Position numbers and translations under genes: made by a program. Below the pieces are notes generated by a model. It was not told the DNA's origin. It searched no databases and was given only the letters and a program-made list of their open reading frames with translations. Of a stretch of 35,261 nt of DNA, positions 16,911 to 24,860 are shown piece by piece. The first letter of the stretch is position 1; each line of letters starts with the position of its first letter. This DNA is from an uncultured Bacteroidota bacterium (GTDB taxonomy: Bacteria; Bacteroidota; Bacteroidia; Chitinophagales; Chitinophagaceae), in NCBI GenBank assembly GCA_903877645.1, contig CAIRES010000084.1, forward strand, positions 1 through 35,261. The letters run 5' to 3'.

Positions 16911-16942
16911 TTTTGCTATTGTGCTATTAGTTGTTAGCTTTG
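16911..16942 (+). promoter_or_regulatory. Bacteroidota-type promoter of the Lys/Thr-rich small gene
   Basis: TTTTG (16911-16915), a 19-bp spacer and TAGCTTTG (16935-16942) match the TTTG-N19-TAnnTTTG consensus fully. The ATG at 16961 follows by 18 bp, which excludes the longer in-frame start at 16931. Confidence 0.8.
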
Positions 16943-16960
16943 CACAAAAATCACACAAAA

Positions 16961-17167
16961 ATGAAAAAAATCTTCACATTAGCAGCAGCCCTTTTATTCG
17001 TGGGTGCAGTGAGCTTCGCACAGGATGCAGCAGCTCCAAAAAAAATGACTAAGAAAACTGAAACCAAGAAGACTGAAACTAAATCAGATTCTAAAATGGG
17101 TGACAAGAAGACTACTACAAAGTCTACTAAGAAGACTGAAACTAAAACAGAAACTAAAGCTAAATAA
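16961..17167 (+). CDS. Small secreted Lys/Thr-rich protein
   Basis: This 68-residue protein starts at MKKIFTLAAALLF, with a signal peptide ending VSFA before QDAAA. The mature ~46 residues are almost wholly Lys, Thr, Glu, Ser and Ala, built from KKTETK-like units (KTETKKTETK, TKKTETKTETK). It is strongly basic and surely disordered. Similar small signal-peptide-bearing Lys-rich proteins occur in Chitinophagaceae (recalled), with no known function; binding to anionic polymers such as DNA, LPS or peptidoglycan is a guess. It has a full-consensus promoter and is closed by a perfect palindromic terminator, so it is an independent and perhaps well-expressed unit. Confidence 0.8.
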   Translation: MKKIFTLAAALLFVGAVSFAQDAAAPKKMTKKTETKKTETKSDSKMGDKKTTTKSTKKTETKTETKAK

Positions 17168-17186
17168 TTTTTTAGCATTTGTTTTA

Positions 17187-17220
17187 AATAATAAGACCCG
17201 GCATGCCGGGTCTTATTATT
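17187..17220. terminator. Perfect 34-bp palindromic bidirectional terminator
   Basis: The 34 bases are identical to their own reverse complement, with core AAGACCCGGCATGCCGGGTC and AATAAT/ATTATT arms. It lies 20 bp after the small plus-strand gene and 12 bp beyond the end of the minus-strand EamA gene, so it can end both transcripts. Confidence 0.85.
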
Positions 17221-17231
17221 GTTAAGTAACC

Positions 17232-17648
17232 CTATTTGAATATTAATAGCAGCGTCCCTCCCATTATAAAAATTGCCCCTACGGCTTCCTGCCATGTGAG
17301 CTTCTCATGTAGAAATATAACAGAGAGTATTATAGCAAGGGCCACACTCAGCTTATCTATAGGTGCCACCTTTGATACCTCGCCAAGTTGCAGCGCCCTG
17401 AAGTAAAACAGCCACGACAGCCCCGTAGCGCAGCCCGAAAGGATAAGGAATATCCAATTCTGCTTCGTAAGCCCGCCAAGTTGGCTGTTAGCCCCCTTAG
17501 CCAATACAATACCCCACACTATCAGCAGGATCACTATAGTCCGTATGGCAGTCGCCAAGTCAGAGTCAACACCCTTGATGCCCACTTTGGCAAAGACGGC
17601 CACCAGCGCCGCAAAAAAGGCCGATAATAAAGCATAGATCCACCACAT
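17232..17648 (-). CDS. Half-size EamA-family (DMT) membrane transporter
   Basis: This 138-residue protein has four to five membrane helices and a single EamA domain: WWIYALLSAFFAALVAVFAKVG at the start, RTIVILLIVWGIVLAK, GLSWLFYFRALQLGEVSKVAPIDK in two parts, and a final IFLHEKLTWQEAVGAIFIMGGTLLLI. Most EamA permeases carry two such domains (~300 residues). Half-size versions exist and probably act as dimers. The substrate is unknown (drug or metabolite export is typical). It is convergent with the Lys/Thr-rich gene and shares its terminator. Confidence 0.88.
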   Translation of the reverse strand: MWWIYALLSAFFAALVAVFAKVGIKGVDSDLATAIRTIVILLIVWGIVLAKGANSQLGGLTKQNWIFLILSGCATGLSWLFYFRALQLGEVSKVAPIDKLSVALAIILSVIFLHEKLTWQEAVGAIFIMGGTLLLIFK

Positions 17649-17766
17649 AAGTCAAAAGTATACAGTCGAAAGCTAAAAGCAGTATTTTAAATTACAAATA
17701 ACAAATCCCGGAGAACAAAATTGAAATTACAAATATCATTCCATTTGCAGACCACATAGCCATAAA

Positions 17767-17796
17767 AAGCCCCGGCACTTATGTATGCCAGGGCTT
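17767..17796 (-). terminator. Intrinsic terminator of fumC
   Basis: AAGCCCCGGCA (17767-17777) pairs with TGCCAGGGCTT (17786-17796) with one C-A mismatch and an 8-nt loop. On the minus strand it is followed by a TTTTT run. It lies 28 bp beyond the fumC stop. Confidence 0.8.
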
Positions 17797-17823
17797 CAGT
17801 GACTTTTTAACTCAACTAACCAA

Positions 17824-19224
17824 TTAACTCAACTCCCCTACCATATCCTTAGGGTCTACCCATTCGTCAAATTGCTCGGCAGTTACATAACCAAGGTCGA
17901 TGGCGGTTTGTTTGAGTGTTTTACCCTGCTTATGTGCAGTCTGGGCAATTTCTGCGGCTTTGTAGTAGCCTATTTTGGTATTGAGTGCAGTAACAAGCAT
18001 CAGCGAATTGTTCACATGTTCTTTGATGTTGGCTTCGATTGGTGCAAGGCCTTCAGCGCATTTGTCATTGAAAGACACACAACCATCCCCGATCAGTCTC
18101 GCGCTGTGCAGGAAGTTGAAGATCATCACCGGCTTGAACACATTGAGTTCAAAATGACCTGATGCACCACCAATGCTGATGGTCACATCGTTGCCCATTA
18201 CCTGTGCAGCGATCATTGTCAGCGCTTCGCATTGCGTAGGGTTTACTTTGCCCGGCATAATAGATGAGCCCGGCTCGTTATCTGGTATGTGCAGCTCGCC
18301 TATACCCGAGCGGGGACCAGAGCTGAGCATACGAATATCGTTAGCGATCTTCATCAGGCTCACAGCCACTGTCTTTAATGCGCCATGTGCTTCCACAATG
18401 GCATCATGTGCCGCCAGGCTTTCGAATTTGTTCTCGGCAGTTACAAAAGGTAAGCCGGTGAGTGCCGCTATATTCTGCGCTACTTTTACTGAGTAACCCT
18501 TGGGTGTGTTGATGCCGGTACCTACAGCAGTGCCACCGAGGGCAAGCTCACTAAGGTGTGCCAGTGAATTGTTGATCGCACGCAATCCGTGATCTAACTG
18601 AGATACATAGCCGCTGATCTCCTGGCCCAGCGTGAGCGGTGTGGCATCCATAAAATGGGTGCGACCTATCTTCACAATGTGCATGTAGTCTTTCGACTTC
18701 TGTGCCAGTGTATCGCGAAGCTTCTTAATACCGGGAATAGTGACATCAGCCAGCATTTTGTATGCGGCGATGTGCATCGCCGTAGGGAATGTATCGTTGG
18801 ATGACTGTGACTTGTTTACATCATCATTCGGGTGAATGAATTTCTCTTTATCAGTGAGCTTGCCACCATTGAGTACATGGCCACGATAGGCCACTACCTC
18901 ATTTACGTTCATGTTTGATTGGGTACCTGAGCCTGTTTGCCATACTACCAACGGGAACTCGTTATCCAGTTTTCCTTCCAGTATCTCGTCGCAAACCCTG
19001 CTGATCATCTCGGCTTTGTCTTCTGCCAATACACCAAGCTGGCAATTGGTGATCGCGGCGGCCTTTTTCAGGTAGGCGAATGCGCGGATGATCTCTTTGG
19101 GCATCCTGTTGATGTCCTGTGCTATTTTGAAGTTCTCTATTGAGCGCTGCGTCTGTGCGCCATAGTATGCAGTTACGGGCACACTCACCTCGCCCATGGT
19201 GTCTTTTTCTATACGAAAATCCAT
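17824..19224 (-). CDS. fumC: Class II fumarate hydratase
   Basis: This 466-residue soluble enzyme interconverts fumarate and L-malate in the TCA cycle. The family signature [11 protein letters not shown] is at 319-329, with the catalytic loop serine region. Substrate-site blocks [13 protein letters not shown] (97-109), [11 protein letters not shown] (141-151) and [11 protein letters not shown] (187-197, with the catalytic His190) are intact. Length is normal. The start ATG at 19224 is supported by the promoter about 25 bp upstream. The gene stands alone with its own terminator. It is iron-free, as expected of the class II type. Confidence 0.97.
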   Translation of the reverse strand: MDFRIEKDTMGEVSVPVTAYYGAQTQRSIENFKIAQDINRMPKEIIRAFAYLKKAAAITNCQLGVLAEDKAEMISRVCDEILEGKLDNEFPLVVWQTGSGTQSNMNVNEVVAYRGHVLNGGKLTDKEKFIHPNDDVNKSQSSNDTFPTAMHIAAYKMLADVTIPGIKKLRDTLAQKSKDYMHIVKIGRTHFMDATPLTLGQEISGYVSQLDHGLRAINNSLAHLSELALGGTAVGTGINTPKGYSVKVAQNIAALTGLPFVTAENKFESLAAHDAIVEAHGALKTVAVSLMKIANDIRMLSSGPRSGIGELHIPDNEPGSSIMPGKVNPTQCEALTMIAAQVMGNDVTISIGGASGHFELNVFKPVMIFNFLHSARLIGDGCVSFNDKCAEGLAPIEANIKEHVNNSLMLVTALNTKIGYYKAAEIAQTAHKQGKTLKQTAIDLGYVTAEQFDEWVDPKDMVGELS

Positions 19225-19247
19225 TAAAGATCAGTTTTTATTGGGTG

Positions 19248-19279
19248 CAAAGGTAAGATTTGGGAGTATAAGATTTCAA
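19248..19279 (-). promoter_or_regulatory. Probable promoter of fumC
   Basis: On the minus strand, TTG (19277-19279), a 21-bp spacer and TACCTTTG (19248-19255) approximate the Bacteroidota consensus. The start codon at 19224 is 23 bp downstream. Confidence 0.6.
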
Positions 19280-19315
19280 TGGATTTCCATGGTCTTGGGT
19301 TTTCATTAATAAGGA

Positions 19316-19882
19316 TCAAAACCTTGCAGATACCCCGATCATAAACGGAAGATACAAAAGGGCGCAGTTATTTGTACCCACACCGGTATAATGGATAGTA
19401 GAAACACTATAAGTAGGGCTTATTAAAGCATACACATACAGGTGCTCTATAATCTGCCGTTTGTAACCCAGCCTTACTCCATAAGAAATCGCCTTATCTA
19501 ATGTGGTAGATACAGTATCCCTGGTGCCATCTTTAAGATAATAGCCACCTGTTTTGATATTGCCGAAAGTCGTGTAATTGATCTGCCCGCCGGCCAAAAA
19601 TATGTTCTTATGTGCCTCATCCCGGAAAACTAAGTCAGCAAATACCCCGGGCGATGTTGCTTTACAGAGCGTTACTGTATTAATGCTGCTATATTGAATA
19701 CCGGCATCAAGGAAGCTCAACTTTACAATAGAAGCACTGACATTAAACGAACCAGATGACCCATTTTTGATACCTGCTGATATCTTATAAGGCCCCGCAC
19801 CATAAAGAGCGGATACATCTATCCATTGAGCGTAAGAGAAAACAGGTAATGCAAGCAAAACGAATGTGAATATTTTTTTCAT
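19316..19882 (-). CDS. Small secreted or outer-membrane protein, function unknown
   Basis: This 188-residue protein starts at MKKIFTFVLLALP, with a signal peptide ending SYA before QWIDVSALYG. The mature part shows alternating hydrophobic strands (FNVSASIVKLSFLDAGIQYS, YGVRLGYKRQIIEHLYVYA) and ends in IGVSARF with a terminal Phe. This is the pattern of a small outer-membrane beta-barrel. Many such proteins are annotated outer membrane protein beta-barrel in Bacteroidota; no specific role is recognised. The start at 19882 is chosen because the longer frame (to 19906) runs into the promoter. Confidence 0.72.
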   Translation of the reverse strand: MKKIFTFVLLALPVFSYAQWIDVSALYGAGPYKISAGIKNGSSGSFNVSASIVKLSFLDAGIQYSSINTVTLCKATSPGVFADLVFRDEAHKNIFLAGGQINYTTFGNIKTGGYYLKDGTRDTVSTTLDKAISYGVRLGYKRQIIEHLYVYALISPTYSVSTIHYTGVGTNNCALLYLPFMIGVSARF

Positions 19883-19894
19883 ATAAAATTTTCG

Positions 19895-19925
19895 CAAACA
19901 TAACAAATTTTATTGCAAAGACAAA
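19895..19925 (-). promoter_or_regulatory. Promoter of the small outer-membrane protein gene
   Basis: On the minus strand, TTTG (19922-19925), a 19-bp spacer and TATGTTTG (19895-19902) match the Bacteroidota consensus exactly. The start ATG at 19882 lies 12 bp beyond the -7 box, giving a very short leader. Confidence 0.75.
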
Positions 19926-19944
19926 CACATTATCATTAATAATC

Positions 19945-20655
19945 TTACGAAGATTGCATGACATCCATGAAGTAAAAACCGGTATCCCATTTACTATCTC
20001 CGGAAGGGGAAGTATACGTTTTATGTACTACTTCACCTAAAGTAAGCGGTATAGGCGTGCTGAAGAAAGGAGCATTGTAAACAAAGGAATGAAACTCACC
20101 ATTCTCGCCGCATGGATCGACATTAGCAGGGAGGTCGTTGAGCAGGGCAGCATTGATCTTTCTTCCAAGAAACTCTTTGCCAAGAAACCGATCGCTGACG
20201 CAAACTATAATGGCATCGATGCCATTTGCCTCAACCATGTGGACCAATTCGCGGGTGTCTTTTTTCCACAAAGGAAATATAGCGGTCATGCCGGCTTGTG
20301 CGAGTTGCTGCTCCCTGTATATCTTCAGGTCTTCAAGGAAGATATCTCCGTAAGCCGCAACTGACACTCCCTGTTCCTGCAAACTGGTCATTGTTTCAAG
20401 CATGGCCTGCTTGTATATAGCATCATCGAGGCTGGCAGGAAGCTTTACTTTCAGAATCGGCAAATTCATTCTTTGCGCCTGCATATCCAGCAGTTCTTCT
20501 CTTACCCCGTGCATGAATACACGTTCATGATCCAGGCTGAGGGTAGTGAGTAAATGTGATACCTTAAATTGTGGTTGCTGTGCTAACAGATGGAATGCCA
20601 GTGCCGCGTCCTTGCCGGAACTCCAGTTCATTACTATTTTTACATGGTCAGCCAT
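19945..20655 (-). CDS. PP-loop ATPase, diphthine-ammonia ligase-like
   Basis: This 236-residue cytoplasmic protein has an N-terminal PP-loop NWSSGKDAALA (10-20), the ATP pyrophosphatase motif of N-type enzymes. The C-terminal family block reads YGDIFLEDL, WKKDTRELV and CGENGEFHSFVYNAP. This matches the Dph6/MJ0570 family. In eukaryotes and archaea the enzyme amidates diphthine on elongation factor 2; bacteria lack diphthamide, so the bacterial substrate is unknown and the usual annotation should be read with care. It is divergent from the SDR gene, 67 bp apart. Confidence 0.87.
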   Translation of the reverse strand: MADHVKIVMNWSSGKDAALAFHLLAQQPQFKVSHLLTTLSLDHERVFMHGVREELLDMQAQRMNLPILKVKLPASLDDAIYKQAMLETMTSLQEQGVSVAAYGDIFLEDLKIYREQQLAQAGMTAIFPLWKKDTRELVHMVEANGIDAIIVCVSDRFLGKEFLGRKINAALLNDLPANVDPCGENGEFHSFVYNAPFFSTPIPLTLGEVVHKTYTSPSGDSKWDTGFYFMDVMQSS

Positions 20656-20722
20656 ATCTGTAACAAAGCGTATTTTCGCAAATCAAAATAATTTACGGCA
20701 CACTTACTAATATTTTTACATC

Positions 20723-21427
20723 ATGCCATACGCAATCGTTACAGGCGCCAGCCAGGGAATGGGAAAAGTGATCGCAGAAAAGCTGCTACAGCAAGGTTTT
20801 TCGGTAGCCTTGTGCGCACGCAATAAAACAAAATTGGAAGCGCATGCAGACGAATGGCAGAAAGCCTACCCTAATGCTACCATACTGGTATATGCCGCTG
20901 ACCTCACTATAAAAGGTGAAGTGGACGCTTTTGCAGATAAGGTACTCGAGACATTTCCTGAAACAGACCTGCTGATCAATAATGCGGGCAATTACCTGCC
21001 CGGCACTATAGCTGATGAACAGGAGGGATTGCTGGAACAAATGATCGCCATCAACTTATTCAGCGCGTACCATCTCACACGCAAGATGCTGCCCCGGATG
21101 AAAAGCAGGAACAAAGGCCATATTTTCAATATGTGCTCGGTAGCCAGCCTGCGGGCATATCCTAACGGGGGCTCGTATAGCATATCGAAGTATGCGCTGA
21201 TGGGCTTCTCTGAAAATCTGCGGGAAGAATTAATGCCATACGGCATAAAAGTGACAGCAGTATGCCCCGGGGCCACCTATACCCCATCTTGGGAAGGGAG
21301 CGGAGTGGAACCGGGACGCATTATGGCAGCGGGTGATATAGCTGATATGATCTGGAGTGCATACAGTTTATCCGCACAGGCAAATGTGGATACAATAGTT
21401 CTTCGCCCGTTAAAAGGCGATATATAG
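20723..21427 (+). CDS. Short-chain dehydrogenase/reductase (SDR)
   Basis: This 234-residue enzyme is a classical SDR. The NAD(P)-binding TGASQGMG is at 7-14 and NNAG at 86-89. The catalytic residues are S139, Y152 and K156 (YSISK), and VCPGATYTPSW follows. The basic residues after strand 2 (ARNKTK) suggest NADPH preference. The substrate is not evident. It is slightly short at the C-terminus for the family (usual ~245) but intact. It is not in an operon with batD, because a promoter lies between them. Confidence 0.92.
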   Translation: MPYAIVTGASQGMGKVIAEKLLQQGFSVALCARNKTKLEAHADEWQKAYPNATILVYAADLTIKGEVDAFADKVLETFPETDLLINNAGNYLPGTIADEQEGLLEQMIAINLFSAYHLTRKMLPRMKSRNKGHIFNMCSVASLRAYPNGGSYSISKYALMGFSENLREELMPYGIKVTAVCPGATYTPSWEGSGVEPGRIMAAGDIADMIWSAYSLSAQANVDTIVLRPLKGDI

Positions 21428-21494
21428 ACATCTTCCCTGCTATACGCTAAGCAAAAGGAAACCAGCTTTTTAACGTGACTTTAACCCTCACTTT

Positions 21495-21525
21495 TTTGAC
21501 TAACGCATATACAAAATTAATTTTG
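21495..21525 (+). promoter_or_regulatory. Promoter of batD-batE
   Basis: TTTG (21495-21498), a 19-bp spacer and TAATTTTG (21518-21525) fit the Bacteroidota consensus exactly. Starts upstream of about 21530 are excluded, which favours ATG 21556 for batD. Confidence 0.78.
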
Positions 21526-21555
21526 TGCATATCCGTTATGAAAGGCATTATAGAC

Positions 21556-23547
21556 ATGTGGCGTTACAGTATAGTGTTCCTGCTTATGGCAGGCACAAGT
21601 AATGCATTGGCGCAAAATGTGGTCTTCATCGCTGAAGTGGGCGCGAACAGGATAGGGATGAAAGACCAGGTACAAGTACAGTATACCATAAGAGACGCCC
21701 AAAACCTTCAATCGGTTTCACCTCCGCTCACTTCTGATTTTGCAATAGTAGGCGGCCCATACCAATCTTCCAGTTCTAATGTAAGTGTGATCGGGAATAA
21801 GATGGTGCAGTCTCAAAGCATATCGCTGACGTATGTACTGCAACCAAGACACGAGGGCACATTTACCATACCCCCAGTAATAGCCAAGGATGCAGCAGGA
21901 CATACCTACCAATCGAACGGACTAACGATACAGGTAATACCCGGCACCGTAATGCAACAACGCCGCCAGCAACAACAGCGCGACCCGTTCGGGCAGGACG
22001 ACGATGCGCTGGCCATGATGCAGCGTATGCAACAAATGCAGCAACAACAGATGCAGCAAATGCAGCAACGCCGTGGCGCACAACAGCAGCAACAACAGCC
22101 ACAGCAGCAGGATCCACCGGTTGATGAAGCACAGATAAAGAAAGACCTTTTCATAAAAGTAGCAGTAGACAAGAACAAGGTGCATGAAGGCGAGCAAATA
22201 ACTACCAGCTATAAACTATACGCACGTATACCCATGCAGATGGGCATATCCAAGCTCCCATCCCTGAATGGTTTCTGGACACAGGATTTCGACCTACCCA
22301 AACAGGCAAAACCAACTGAAGAAACACTGAACGGCAAAAAATACCAGGTGTTCCTGCTGAAGAAATCAGCATTGTTCCCACAACAAACAGGCACATTGGA
22401 GCTGGACGCTGCTGAAGCGAAGGGCATGGTGCGCATCATACAAACAGTAAAGCGTAAACTATCTGATATTTTTGGTGATCCATTCGGTAATGGCACGCTG
22501 ATGATGAACGATCCTTTTTTCAACAATTCGGTATATAGCACACAGGCATATCGCGATGTGAAGATGGAGATAAAAAGCGACCCGGTAAAAATAACGGTAA
22601 CGCCACTTCCTGAAAAAGACAAGCCTGCTGATTTCGGTGGCGCTGTGGGCAACTTCGCAATTACGAACAAAATAGATAAACAAAGTATCACCACAGACGA
22701 TGTAGCCACACTTACCTATATTATCACCGGCAGCGGCAACCTGAAACTGATAGAAGCACCTAAACCCAACCTACCTAATGGTATAGACACCTACGACCCC
22801 CAGATCACAGATACGATAACAGGCAGAAGCACTACTATCAGCGGATCTAAGATCATCAGCTATGCCATCACCCCGCACGTACCCGGCGATTATGATATAC
22901 CCGGTGTATCATTCTCCTACTACGATCCGCAAACAAACTCGTATGTTACCGAGCATACACAACCATTGAAGCTGCATGTAAGCGCTGGCAAAAGTTATTC
23001 AGCAAAACAAGCAGGGAGTTCACTGGCTTTAAAAGATATTCATGACGATATCACCACACCTATGAATGGACTCATCTTTAATGCCAAGCCATTAATGCTT
23101 TCCGGCGGATACCTATCCCTTTATGCGTTCCCACTTCTTGCGTTGATCGGGGTACTTATATGGAAGCGGAGGGATGAAGAAGAAGCTAAGGACACCGTAA
23201 AACTACGCAGCAAACGCGCCAATAAAATAGCGCTGCAACGACTTGTAACTGCAAAAAAATTATTGCAGGAAGACAATACTACGTCATTTTATGAAGAGAT
23301 ATCCAAAGCAATATGGCTTTACCTCAGTGATAAGCTGAACATACCGCTTTCCGCTTTATCAAGAGACACTGCAACAGATGCGATGAGCAACAGGAACATA
23401 CCGGCCATGCTACAAAAAGAACTGGACAATGTGATATGGGAATGTGAGACGGCATTGTATGCTACCGGGGGATCGAAGCAAATGGCACACACTTATGAAG
23501 CTGCCATAAAGGTGATCAGTGATCTTGAAGATGTATTAAAAGCATGA
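21556..23547 (+). CDS. batD: BatD-family protein
   Basis: This 663-residue protein starts at MWRYSIVFLL, with a signal peptide ending NALA before QNVVF. ATG 21538 is an alternative, but it would leave a leader of only a few bases. The large periplasmic part has BatD-type immunoglobulin-like repeats (YTIRDAQNL, SQSISLTYVLQPRHEGTFTI in parts, TYIITGSGNLKLIEAP). A membrane helix lies near ~530-550 (YLSLYAFPLLALIGVLIW), followed by a cytoplasmic tail with a helical domain ending at the C-terminus. A Gln/Met-rich insert (~133-185) interrupts the first part and is longer than I expect for the family. BatD belongs to the Bat (Bacteroides aerotolerance) group linked to stress tolerance and MoxR ATPases. 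It overlaps batE by four bases. Confidence 0.88.
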   Translation: MWRYSIVFLLMAGTSNALAQNVVFIAEVGANRIGMKDQVQVQYTIRDAQNLQSVSPPLTSDFAIVGGPYQSSSSNVSVIGNKMVQSQSISLTYVLQPRHEGTFTIPPVIAKDAAGHTYQSNGLTIQVIPGTVMQQRRQQQQRDPFGQDDDALAMMQRMQQMQQQQMQQMQQRRGAQQQQQQPQQQDPPVDEAQIKKDLFIKVAVDKNKVHEGEQITTSYKLYARIPMQMGISKLPSLNGFWTQDFDLPKQAKPTEETLNGKKYQVFLLKKSALFPQQTGTLELDAAEAKGMVRIIQTVKRKLSDIFGDPFGNGTLMMNDPFFNNSVYSTQAYRDVKMEIKSDPVKITVTPLPEKDKPADFGGAVGNFAITNKIDKQSITTDDVATLTYIITGSGNLKLIEAPKPNLPNGIDTYDPQITDTITGRSTTISGSKIISYAITPHVPGDYDIPGVSFSYYDPQTNSYVTEHTQPLKLHVSAGKSYSAKQAGSSLALKDIHDDITTPMNGLIFNAKPLMLSGGYLSLYAFPLLALIGVLIWKRRDEEEAKDTVKLRSKRANKIALQRLVTAKKLLQEDNTTSFYEEISKAIWLYLSDKLNIPLSALSRDTATDAMSNRNIPAMLQKELDNVIWECETALYATGGSKQMAHTYEAAIKVISDLEDVLKA

Positions 23548-24305
23548 AACAATTAATTATCATACCTATCATCCTGTTGCTACTCACCGGGCAAGCCTAT
23601 GCCGTCAATAGCAATTATGCTGATCAATGGAAAAAAGGCATTTCCTTTTACCAGCAAAAACAGTACGATAGCGCAGTAGCTTATTTCGAACAAATAGCTG
23701 AGCTTAAACCCTATAACGCAGTTGTATACTACAACCTGGGCAATGCCTATTACAGGCTGAACAAGACCGGGCCTGCCATACTGAATTATGAACGCGCGCT
23801 AAGAATAGAGCCCGATAACAAAACAGTAAAGGATAATTTATTGGTGGCACAAGCCCGTATCAGCAATAAAATACAGGCCGGGGGAGAAATATTCTTTATC
23901 AACTGGTGGCGCATACTAACAAAACCCGGTAACGCAAACCTGCTGGCTATTCTTGCTCTTGTATTATTTACAATACTAACCGTACTGATCACTTTTAAAA
24001 GAGTGAGTAAGCCCGGTTCGTACAAAGTGCCCATACAGGTAAATGTTTTTCTCACCTTTCTGTTTATTTGTATCCTCATTATTGCCTATTGCTCGGCAGC
24101 TAACGGCCTGGACAATACAAGCGCCGTGATCATGGAAAAAGATGCCCCATTAATGAATGCCGATCTAAAGGGAAAACCTATCTTATTGGTTCCTGAAGGC
24201 ACTATAGTTCACATCAAAAGTGAAAAAGGCTCGTGGGCTGAAATATCCCTGCCTGATGGCAGGAGCGGTTGGCTATTGCACACAGAACTCCAGAAAATAC
24301 AATAA
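23544..24305 (+). CDS. batE: BatE-family TPR/SH3 protein
   Basis: This 253-residue protein has a signal peptide or N-terminal anchor (1-20, ending QAYA). TPR repeats follow (~25-110: WKKGISFYQQKQYDSAVAYF, YYNLGNAYYRLNKTGPAILN). Two membrane helices come next (~130-150 and ~165-187). The C-terminal bacterial SH3 domain (~195-253) contains EGTIVHIKSEKGSWAEISLP and GWLLHTEL. This is the BatE architecture. It is translationally coupled to batD by an ATGA overlap. The other usual members (moxR, DUF58 protein, batA, batB, batC) are not seen upstream or downstream within the window. Confidence 0.9.
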   Translation: MKQLIIIPIILLLLTGQAYAVNSNYADQWKKGISFYQQKQYDSAVAYFEQIAELKPYNAVVYYNLGNAYYRLNKTGPAILNYERALRIEPDNKTVKDNLLVAQARISNKIQAGGEIFFINWWRILTKPGNANLLAILALVLFTILTVLITFKRVSKPGSYKVPIQVNVFLTFLFICILIIAYCSAANGLDNTSAVIMEKDAPLMNADLKGKPILLVPEGTIVHIKSEKGSWAEISLPDGRSGWLLHTELQKIQ

Positions 24306-24860
24306 ATTATATATTTTACGTTTTCATTACCAACCTTATTTAAATCATAGGTTAATTGCAGTATTTAATGCAAAAAAAATATTAATATTTCTGATTTAAC
24401 AATAAGTTCACTACTCGAAACTGCTATCCCTATTGATTCACAGCAAAAAACTATTTTACATTATCCTCAATAAAATTACATATAGAAAAATAATTTTAAA
24501 TTTGGTGTACTGCAAAAACATCTCCGCCAGATAGAGCCAAAAGTCCATTTTTCTAACTAATTGTTAATATTTGTTAATTTTTCTTTAAATAATTTCCGGT
24601 TATTTATTTTTATATAGCTTACTTTTGCCGCTCATGAGAATTTTTGCAATGCTATAAATGATGCGTTAGCACTCTAATTATCAACCACTTAAGTAATCTA
24701 TTTTTATGCTAAAGCCCTATTTTCTAATAATGTTCCGTATAAAACACACTTATTCCTTTAGCCAGGTAGTAACGAGTACCGGATAAAAAAATAGCACAAC
24801 CAATTAGATTAAATATTAAATCCAAAACCTGTTTATTAAAATTTATTAAAAAGACCGTTT
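24306..24860. other. 555-bp very AT-rich leader region before the giant adhesin gene
   Basis: No gene is seen. Two plus-strand -7-type boxes are present, TAAATTTG at 24497-24504 and TACTTTTG at 24620-24627, but neither has a TTTG box at 19-20 bp upstream. Either would give a leader of 230-360 nt. A/T tracts and repeated TTGTTAAT elements (~24560-24580) suggest a curved promoter region. No riboswitch was recognised. Confidence 0.5.

Noticed and set aside
17651-17658. TACTTTTG promoter box before the EamA gene
   Set aside because: It lies only two bases from the start codon and lacks a matching TTTG box at the right distance.
21475-21555. Upstream starts for batD
   Set aside because: They fall within or immediately after the consensus promoter at 21495-21525, and the signal peptide begins at MWRYSIVF.
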